This document shows positions 1-5,406 of a DNA stretch of 11,254 nt, one piece after another. The stretch is from Planctomycetota bacterium (GTDB lineage: Bacteria > Planctomycetota > PLA2 > JAEUHO01). The stretch covers positions 1 to 11,254 of the forward strand of contig JAPKHB010000091.1 of NCBI GenBank assembly GCA_026647295.1. The letters are read 5' to 3'. The translations under genes and the position numbers were made by a program. Position 1 is the stretch's first letter; each line of letters opens with the position of its first letter. Under the pieces are notes generated by a model. The model saw nothing but the letters and a program-made list of their open reading frames with translations, ran no database searches and was not told the origin of the DNA.

Positions 1-1
1 C

Positions 2-67
2 TACTTCTTTATGACCGGACTGCACGCCCTCCACGTCGTCATCGGTATGATCGTGATGGCCTGCCTG
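2..67 (+). other. Fragment resembling heme-copper oxidase subunit III, in frame with the next gene
   Basis: The first 22 codons read YFFMTGLHALHVVIGMIVMA followed by CL. This matches the second-last transmembrane helix of cytochrome c oxidase subunit III, where a TGxHxLHVxxG pattern is conserved. In that family a loop and a last helix with a WHFVD-type motif should follow, and neither is present. Instead the frame runs without a stop into the N terminus of signal peptidase I at base 68. The fragment uses ttt, gga and ggt codons, which are uncommon in the flanking gene. It could be the truncated end of a real oxidase gene fused to lepB, or a misjoin at a contig edge. The match rests on a short motif only. 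Confidence 0.5.
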
Positions 68-1555
68 ATGCCCACGAAGCCCCCCCCGCGGGCCCCCTCG
101 GTGGGGATCCGGCTCCTCAAGGAGAACCTCGAAGCCATCGCGGTGGCCATCGTCGTCGCCCTGGTGATCAAGCACTTCTGCGTCGAGGCCTTCAAGATCC
201 CCACCTACTCGATGGAGCCCACGCTGCTCGGCGAGAACAAGAACGGGGTCGAGAGCGACGGCGACCGGATCCTGGTGGACAAGTGGGCGTACCTCTTCGA
301 GGCGCCCTCCCGCTGGGACGTGGTCGTGTTCCGCTACCCCCTCAACCGCTCCCGCCACTTCATCAAGCGCATCGTCGGACTGCCCGGCGAACGGCTGCGC
401 ATCTCGGCGGACGGCGACGTGTGGGTGGGGCCGGCCGACGACGCCGAGCAGGCCCTGCGGCCGGCCACGAAGCCGCGCCGGGTGCGCGAGCAGCTCTACA
501 CCCCGGTCTACCCCCACCCCAGCCTGCTCGCCGGGCCGCCCGAGGTGGCCGCGGACTACTGGCGGGCGGCGCCGGAGGATCCCCCGAACGCGTGGCGGCT
601 CGAGTCGCCGGCCCGCTTCGTGTTCCGCGGCGGCCCCCGGGCCGCGCTCGAGTCGGCGCGGCGCATCCGCAACCACGACAAGGGCCACCTGGGCTTCCAG
701 GCTCCCTACCGCTGGGAGGACAACGGCGACGACCTCGTGCGGGACGTGCGCGTGCGGGCCGAGATCCGGGTCCCGGCGGGCTCCGCCGAGCCCGCCCAGG
801 TCGCGCTGCTGTGGCGCCCGGACGGCGACTATCTCGCGGCCCTGGTGCTGTCGACCGACCCCGCCAAGAGCCGCGCCTTCGTGCGCCGGCGCGAGGCCGT
901 CCACGCCGAGCGGCCCCTGGGCCTCACGTTGCCGCGCGGCACGCAGGTGGCGGTCGAACTCGAGTACGTGGACGGCGAACTGCGGGTGCGCTGGGACGAC
1001 GACGAGGTCGCCGTGCTGGCCGACGGGCGGGGCTACGACGAGACGGTCCCCTTCGTCCACAGCGAGGACTCGCAGACGCTGCGCATCGAGGCCGAGGGCG
1101 GGCCGCTCGAGGTGCGCGACGTCGCCATCGACCGCGACCTCCAGTACACCCAGGAGTGGGCGCCCGGCCACCCCGGCGAGCGCCAGGGCGTGCGCATCCC
1201 GGCGCAGAGCTACTTCATGCTCGGGGACAACTCCGCGCGCAGCGCCGACAGCCGCAAGTGGACGATGGCCTACATCCGCCTGGCCGACGGCCGGGTGATC
1301 GCCCACGACCGCGAGCCGGGCAGCGACGAGGCCAGCCGCCCGCGCTACGAGCCCCCCGACGCCCAGGGGCGCGTGCGGGCGAGCGTGACCGACGCCCAGG
1401 GGGTGCGCCAGGTCTGGTACCGCGAGGACGAGGTGTCCGGAGGGCGCGACCACGAGCCCCACCCCTTCGTGCACCGGGAGCTGATCGTGGGGCGGGCCTT
1501 CCTCATCTTCTGGCCCTGGACGCCGTCCCCGGGTCGCATCGGCTTCATCCGCTGA
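68..1555 (+). CDS. lepB: Signal peptidase I with large inserted domain (planctomycete type)
   Basis: This membrane serine protease removes signal peptides from exported proteins on the outer face of the inner membrane, using a Ser/Lys dyad. Starting at the ATG at 68 gives 495 residues, with one membrane helix at about 21-37. The nucleophile is Ser48 in IPTYSMEPTLL. The general base is Lys100 in RHFIKRIVGLPGE. Box E is at 382-398, with GDN followed by SADSR. The C terminus LIVGRAFLIFWPW is typical of the family. Usual lengths are 180-330 residues. The excess is about 250 residues between the lysine box and box E, plus about 60 after box E. Residues 222-357 are beta-rich and look like a concanavalin-like sandwich, and similar insertions are known from planctomycete enzymes. 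The start is uncertain: the frame is open upstream through an oxidase-like fragment and no clear ribosome site precedes base 68. lptB follows after 7 nt, so the two are probably cotranscribed. Confidence 0.92.
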   Translation: MPTKPPPRAPSVGIRLLKENLEAIAVAIVVALVIKHFCVEAFKIPTYSMEPTLLGENKNGVESDGDRILVDKWAYLFEAPSRWDVVVFRYPLNRSRHFIKRIVGLPGERLRISADGDVWVGPADDAEQALRPATKPRRVREQLYTPVYPHPSLLAGPPEVAADYWRAAPEDPPNAWRLESPARFVFRGGPRAALESARRIRNHDKGHLGFQAPYRWEDNGDDLVRDVRVRAEIRVPAGSAEPAQVALLWRPDGDYLAALVLSTDPAKSRAFVRRREAVHAERPLGLTLPRGTQVAVELEYVDGELRVRWDDDEVAVLADGRGYDETVPFVHSEDSQTLRIEAEGGPLEVRDVAIDRDLQYTQEWAPGHPGERQGVRIPAQSYFMLGDNSARSADSRKWTMAYIRLADGRVIAHDREPGSDEASRPRYEPPDAQGRVRASVTDAQGVRQVWYREDEVSGGRDHEPHPFVHRELIVGRAFLIFWPWTPSPGRIGFIR

Positions 1556-1562
1556 CGCCGCC

Positions 1563-2381
1563 GTGGCCCTCCTGGAAGCCCGCCGCCTGACGCGCTCGTT
1601 CCGCCGCCGGGTGGTGGTGGACGAGGTCTCCTTCCAGGTGGAGCCCGCCGAGATCGTGGGGCTGCTGGGCCCCAACGGGGCCGGCAAGACCACCTCCTTC
1701 CGCATGGTGCTGGGGCTCGTGCGCCCGGACCGGGGCCAGGTGTTCCTCGAAGACCGCGAGATCACCCGGCTGCCGATCTACCAGCGCGCCCGCCGCGGCA
1801 TCGCCTACCTCCCCCAGGAGCCGAGCGTGTTCCGGCGCATGAGCGCGCAGGACAACCTGCTGGCGCTGCTGGAGACCCGGCGGCTCGGGCGGGCCGAGCG
1901 CCGCGCCCGCGCGGACCAACTCCTGGCCGAACTCGAACTCGAACGCGTGCGCCACAGCCGCGCGGAGGTGCTCTCGGGCGGGGAGCGCCGACGCCTGGAG
2001 ATCGCGCGCGCCCTCGTGCACGAGCCGCGGTTGCTGCTCCTGGACGAGCCGTTCGCGGGCGTGGACCCGATCACGGTGCAGGAGATCCAGGGCATCCTCA
2101 AGCGCCTGCGGGAGGACAAGCGGCTCGCGATCCTGCTCACCGACCACAACGTGCGCGAGACGCTGGCCATCACGGACCGCTCCTACATCATCGCGGAGGG
2201 CCGCATCCTGCGCCAGGGGACGCCGGCGTACGTGGTGGCCGACCCGGTCGTGCGGCGCACCTACCTCGGCGAGGGTTTCTACATGCCGGAGTTGTCCGGG
2301 GAGACGAGCCGACGCGCCCCCGGCGCGCGCCCCCCCGAGGCTCCGGGGGCAAACCCGGACGGCGGCGCGCCCCCCCCGTAG
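1563..2381 (+). CDS. lptB: LPS export ABC transporter ATP-binding protein LptB
   Basis: LptB is the cytoplasmic ATPase that works with the membrane proteins LptF and LptG to pull lipopolysaccharide out of the inner membrane towards the Lpt bridge. The 272-residue protein has all the ABC elements: Walker A GPNGAGKT at 36-43, Q-loop in YLPQEPSVFRRMS, signature LSGGERRRLEIARAL from 137, Walker B with Asp161 and Glu162 in LLLLDEPFAG, and the switch histidine His195 in TDHNVRETL. The TDHNVRETL motif and the ending TYLGEGFYM separate LptB from the related LivG/LivF ATPases. About 30 Pro/Ala/Gly-rich residues follow the usual C terminus. The start is a GTG 7 nt after the lepB stop with no evident Shine-Dalgarno, which suggests translational coupling. 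No lptA, lptC, lptF, lptG or rpoN gene lies nearby. Confidence 0.95.
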   Translation: MALLEARRLTRSFRRRVVVDEVSFQVEPAEIVGLLGPNGAGKTTSFRMVLGLVRPDRGQVFLEDREITRLPIYQRARRGIAYLPQEPSVFRRMSAQDNLLALLETRRLGRAERRARADQLLAELELERVRHSRAEVLSGGERRRLEIARALVHEPRLLLLDEPFAGVDPITVQEIQGILKRLREDKRLAILLTDHNVRETLAITDRSYIIAEGRILRQGTPAYVVADPVVRRTYLGEGFYMPELSGETSRRAPGARPPEAPGANPDGGAPPP

Positions 2382-2384
2382 ACT
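2379..2384 (+). promoter_or_regulatory. Possible -10 box TAGACT before etfBA
   Basis: TAGACT overlaps the lptB stop codon and lies 53 nt before the etfB ATG. It fits the TAnnnT form seen upstream of other starts here. No TTGACA-like -35 is visible. This is a weak prediction: etfBA could equally be read from the upstream genes. Confidence 0.3.
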
Positions 2385-2437
2385 CGCCCGCCCCCGCCGG
2401 GCGGTCGGCCCGGGGACCACGGAGCGAGGCCCGCGCC

Positions 2438-3202
2438 ATGACGACCCCGCCGCTCAAGACCCTCGTCTGCCTCAAGCGGGTGGTCGACACCGAGACGCGC
2501 GTGCGCGTCGCGCCCGACGGCCGCGAGATCGACCTGGCGGGCGTGCAGTTCATCATCGCCCCGTACGACGAGATGGCGGTCGAGCGGGCCCTGCAGTTGC
2601 GCGAGGCCGCGGGCGACGGCCGGGTGACCGTGCTCACGGTCGGCCCCGAGGCGGCCACCAAGGAACTCCGCTCGGCCCTGGCCATGGGCGCCGACGACGC
2701 CCTGCACCTGGTCTGTGACGGACGCCTGGACGCGGCCCAGACCGCCGCGCTGATCGCCGAGGCCGTCCGCGACCGGGACCTGGACCTGGTGTTGTGCGGC
2801 AAGCAGGCCACCGACGACGACGACGCCGCGGTCGGGCCGCTGCTCGCGGCGCACCTGGGGTGGCCGTGCGTGGCCTTCGCCCACGCGCTCGACGTGGAGG
2901 GCCGCACGGCGGTGGTGCGGCGCGAACTCGACGGAGAGAGCGAGGTGCTGGAGGTCGCGCTGCCGGCCGTGGTCACCGCGCAGAAGGGACTCGCCGAGCC
3001 CCGCTACCCGGGCCTCAAGGGGATCATGGCGGCGAAGAAGAAGCCGCTGGAGAGCCGGCGGGCCGAGCCCCCCGCGGCGCGCACCGAGCGCGTCGCCCTG
3101 GCCCTGCCCCCCGCGCGCGGGGCCCTGCGCACGGTCGAACCCACGGCCGAGGGCCTCCGGGGGCTCCTCACGGCGCTGCGCGACGAGAAGAAGGTGCTCT
3201 GA
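2438..3202 (+). CDS. etfB: Electron transfer flavoprotein beta subunit
   Basis: EtfB pairs with EtfA to form the soluble FAD/AMP-containing heterodimer that takes electrons from acyl-CoA and related dehydrogenases and passes them to the membrane quinone pool through ETF:quinone oxidoreductase. The 254 residues match the usual length of about 250-260. The opening VCLKRVVDTETRVRV, the central APYDEMAVERAL and GKQATDDDDAAVGP are characteristic. The family signature runs over about 160-181 (VRRELDGESEVLEVALPAVV), followed by EPRYPGLKGIMAAKKKPLE. A weak GGAG lies 13 nt before the ATG. The stop overlaps the etfA start by one base (TGATG), so the two subunits should be made in step. No quinone oxidoreductase or acyl-CoA dehydrogenase gene is in view. 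Confidence 0.96.
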   Translation: MTTPPLKTLVCLKRVVDTETRVRVAPDGREIDLAGVQFIIAPYDEMAVERALQLREAAGDGRVTVLTVGPEAATKELRSALAMGADDALHLVCDGRLDAAQTAALIAEAVRDRDLDLVLCGKQATDDDDAAVGPLLAAHLGWPCVAFAHALDVEGRTAVVRRELDGESEVLEVALPAVVTAQKGLAEPRYPGLKGIMAAKKKPLESRRAEPPAARTERVALALPPARGALRTVEPTAEGLRGLLTALRDEKKVL

Positions 3203-4185
3203 TGGCCGACCCGCTCCTGATCTACGCCGAACTGACGCAGGGCGCCGCGGGGCGCACGCTCAAGCGCTCCGCGCTCGAAGCGGCCACCGTGGCCCGCCGG
3301 CTGGCCGACGCGGCCGGCGCCCGCGTCGTGGCGCTGCTCCCGGCCCCGTGTCCGGAGGGCGAGGCCGCCCTCTTCGAACACGGCGTGGACGAGGTCCGGG
3401 TGGCCCCCGCGTCCCCCGCGGGCCGCTACCTGCTCGAGCACGAGGCCCCGCTCCTGGCGGCGCAGGTCGAGGCGCTCGGGCCGGCGTTGGTGCTGGTGGC
3501 GGCCTCGCCCGCGGGCAAGGAACTGTCCGCCACGCTGGCCGGGCACACCGGCCGGGGCCTGGTCGCCGACGCGGTGGACCTCGCCCCCGCCCCGGGCGGC
3601 TACGAGGCCACCAAGCCGGTGCTGGCCGGAAAGGCCGTCGCGACCGTGCGCGTGGGCGCGCCGGCGGTGGTCTCGCTGCGGCCCAACGCGGTCCCCCCCG
3701 CGCCCGCGCCCCGGGCGCCGGCGCGCGCGGAGGTCGCGCGCCCCCCGGCCGGCGACCGGGTGCGCCTGCGCGAGGTCGTGCCCGCCGCCGAGAAACGCCG
3801 GGAGCTCACGGAGGCCGACGTGATCGTGAGCGGGGGCCGCGGCCTGGGCGGCCCGGAACACTGGGGCCTGATCCTGGACCTCGCCCAGGCCCTCGGCGCG
3901 GCGCACGGCGCCTCGCGCGCGGTCGTCGACGCGGGCTGGCGGCCCCACGCCGAGCAGGTCGGCCAGACCGGCAAGACGGTCTCGCCCAAGCTCTACGTCG
4001 CCTGCGGCATCTCGGGCGCCATCCAGCACCTGGCGGGCATGAGCAGTTCCAAGGTGGTCGTCGCCGTCAACAAGGATCCCGAGGCGCCGATCTTCCGGGT
4101 CGCCGACTTCGGCGTCGTGGGCGACGTGCACCAGGTGCTGCCCCTGTTCGCCCAGGTGGCGCGCGAGTTCCTGGGCCCCGCATGA
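3202..4185 (+). CDS. etfA: Electron transfer flavoprotein alpha subunit
   Basis: EtfA carries most of the FAD-binding site of the ETF heterodimer. The 327-residue protein is of normal length. The N-terminal domain begins MADPLLIYAEL. The C-terminal FAD domain starts near 207 with ADVIVSGGRGLGG. It contains VGQTGKTVSP (about 253-262), CGISGAIQHLAG from Cys268, and the signature SSKVVVAVNKDPEAPIF. These motifs closely resemble the housekeeping mitochondrial-type ETF that serves beta-oxidation, but assigning the subgroup (rather than a bifurcating type) is inference. The ATG shares its A with the etfB stop, and an AAGAAGG ribosome site lies about 8 nt upstream. The same open frame extends into etfB, but only the sequence from 3202 looks like EtfA. 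A GC-rich hairpin follows the stop directly. Confidence 0.96.
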   Translation: MADPLLIYAELTQGAAGRTLKRSALEAATVARRLADAAGARVVALLPAPCPEGEAALFEHGVDEVRVAPASPAGRYLLEHEAPLLAAQVEALGPALVLVAASPAGKELSATLAGHTGRGLVADAVDLAPAPGGYEATKPVLAGKAVATVRVGAPAVVSLRPNAVPPAPAPRAPARAEVARPPAGDRVRLREVVPAAEKRRELTEADVIVSGGRGLGGPEHWGLILDLAQALGAAHGASRAVVDAGWRPHAEQVGQTGKTVSPKLYVACGISGAIQHLAGMSSSKVVVAVNKDPEAPIFRVADFGVVGDVHQVLPLFAQVAREFLGPA

Positions 4186-4202
4186 CGCGGCCGCGGGCCG
4201 CG
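4186..4202 (+). terminator. GC hairpin directly after etfA
   Basis: CGCGGCC (4186-4192) pairs perfectly with GGCCGCG (4196-4202) around a 3-base loop. It starts at the base after the etfA stop. No T run follows, so it is not a classical intrinsic terminator. It may slow RNA polymerase, protect the mRNA end, or be chance in very GC-rich DNA. Confidence 0.3.
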
Positions 4203-4237
4203 GGGGTCGGGGGCGGGCCCGGGGGCGGCTCCGCGGG

Positions 4238-4243
4238 TAGCAT
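4238..4243 (+). promoter_or_regulatory. Possible -10 box TAGCAT before the 140-residue membrane protein
   Basis: TAGCAT stands out in an otherwise almost pure G/C spacer, 18 nt before the GTG start. A transcript from it would have a leader of roughly 10-12 nt, too short for a normal Shine-Dalgarno, and none is visible. The box is flanked by GCGGGT (4233-4238) and ACCCGC (4251-4256). No -35 was recognised. Confidence 0.35.
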
Positions 4244-4261
4244 CCGGGCGACCCGCCCTTC

Positions 4262-4684
4262 GTGAGCGCCGCCCCGCCCCCCCCGCCGGACTCCGCGCCC
4301 CGCGCCCCCCAGCCCGGGGCGGGGCCGCGCCTGCACGAATACGCCCTGGCGCGGCTCAAGGCGAGCCGCTGGCTGCAGGCCAGCGCCGTGCTCGCCTTCC
4401 TGTGCTACGGGGCGATCCCGTACCTGATCTACGCCCGCAGCCAGGGGATGAGCGCGGGCCTGGGCGTGGGCGACGCGGCCATGCTCGTGCTGATGAGCCT
4501 GGCGTCCTGGTCGCTGCTCTTCTGGTGGTACCCGATCTTCGCCCGCACCGTCGTGGCGCTGGGCGACGGCCCCCGCGGCCGGGCGATCGCGGGCGCGCTC
4601 GAAGTCCTCGCCGTGGGCTGCGTGGTGGTCGTGCACGTCCTCATGGGCGTGCTGGTGGTGCGCCAGGGCACGACCGCCCTCTGA
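4262..4684 (+). CDS. Hypothetical three-helix membrane protein
   Basis: I do not recognise this 140-residue protein. It has a Pro/Ala-rich N terminus (about 1-23), then three likely membrane helices at about 37-58, 71-94 and 110-133. Notable residues are Pro53 in the first helix, the aromatic cluster LFWWYP at 86-91 ending the second, and His125 in the third. A cytoplasmic-type Lys/Arg segment (RLKASR) precedes helix 1. The start is a GTG with no ribosome site and a probable promoter 18 nt upstream, so it may be nearly leaderless. It follows etfA by 76 nt and faces the response regulator across a 35-nt convergent gap, and neither neighbour gives a role. G/C-ending codons and the hydrophobic pattern support a real gene, but its function is unknown. 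Confidence 0.7.
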   Translation: MSAAPPPPPDSAPRAPQPGAGPRLHEYALARLKASRWLQASAVLAFLCYGAIPYLIYARSQGMSAGLGVGDAAMLVLMSLASWSLLFWWYPIFARTVVALGDGPRGRAIAGALEVLAVGCVVVVHVLMGVLVVRQGTTAL

Positions 4685-4703
4685 TCGCCAGCCCCCGGAG
4701 CGG

Positions 4704-4717
4704 CGGCCCCGCGGCCG
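4704..4717. terminator. Small hairpin in the convergent gap
   Basis: CGGCC (4704-4708) and GGCCG (4713-4717) can pair around a 4-base loop in the 35-nt space between two convergent genes. Its position suits a shared terminator, but the stem is short, no T run follows on either strand, and such repeats arise easily in this base composition. Confidence 0.2.
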
Positions 4718-4719
4718 GC

Positions 4720-5406
4720 CTACGGCCCCTTGAACTTGTAGCCCGACCCGCGCACGGTCTGGATCCAGCGGGGCGTGTTCGGGTCGTCGCCCAGTTTCTG
4801 GCGCAGCTTGTTGATGAAGTTGTCGATCGTCCGCGGGGTGCCGTCGTAGTCGTAGCCCCAGACCTTGTTGAGGATCTGGTCGCGGCTCAAGACGCGGCCG
4901 CGGTTCTGGATCAGGTGGCGCAGGAGCTTGAACTCGCGCGAGCTCAACTCGCGGGCCTCGCCGGCGACCTTGAGCGTCTGGCCGGCGAAGTCGATGGCCA
5001 GTTCCTCCTCCTCGAAGGTGTCGATGTCGCCGTCCAGCGCGCGGCGGCGGCGCAACGCCGCCTTGATCCGCGCGGTCAACTCGCGCACGGAGAAGGGCTT
5101 GGTGACGTAGTCGTCCGCCCCCAACTCGAGCCCGAGGACCTTGTCGCCCTCGTCGCCCTTGGCCGAGAGGATCACGATCGGGATCGTCGGGTCGTACTTC
5201 CGCACCGTGCGGCACACCTCGAAGCCGTTCACCCGCGGCAGCATGATGTCCAGCACGATCAGGTCCGGCTTCTTGTCGAAGGCGCGCTGGATCGCCTCCT
5301 CGCCGTCCCGGGCGAGTTCGACCGCAAAGCCCTCGAACTCCAGGCTGCGCTTGAGGCCGAGCCGGATCGAGGGGTCGTCTTCCACGATGAGGATGCTGGA
5401 ACTCAT
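4720..5406 (-). CDS. OmpR/PhoB-family response regulator
   Basis: This is a 228-residue two-domain transcription factor and the likely partner of the kinase encoded just upstream. The receiver domain (about 4-118) has the acidic pocket Glu9/Asp10/Asp11, the phosphorylated Asp53 in LIVLDIMLP, Ser81 in VILSAKG and Lys103 in YVTKPF. The C-terminal winged helix (about 135-228) shows ELSSREFKLLRHL, the recognition-helix region TIDNFINKLRQKLGDD and the ending IQTVRGSGYKFKGP. Phosphorylation should promote dimerisation and binding to direct repeats. The ATG overlaps the kinase stop in ATGA, giving the order kinase then regulator. PhoB is the best-known relative, but no phosphate genes are nearby, so the target genes are unknown. 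All key residues are intact. Confidence 0.96.
   Translation of the reverse strand: MSSSILIVEDDPSIRLGLKRSLEFEGFAVELARDGEEAIQRAFDKKPDLIVLDIMLPRVNGFEVCRTVRKYDPTIPIVILSAKGDEGDKVLGLELGADDYVTKPFSVRELTARIKAALRRRRALDGDIDTFEEEELAIDFAGQTLKVAGEARELSSREFKLLRHLIQNRGRVLSRDQILNKVWGYDYDGTPRTIDNFINKLRQKLGDDPNTPRWIQTVRGSGYKFKGP

Noticed and set aside
283..1590. A 435-codon plus-strand frame inside the signal peptidase gene
   Set aside because: It is an out-of-frame shadow. The SMEPT, IKRIVGLPG and GDN motifs are all in the other frame.
2329..2350. Hairpin GCCCCC/GGGGGC with a 10-nt loop near the end of lptB, as a terminator
   Set aside because: It lies inside the coding region, has no T run, and is expected in Pro/Gly-rich codons of this composition.
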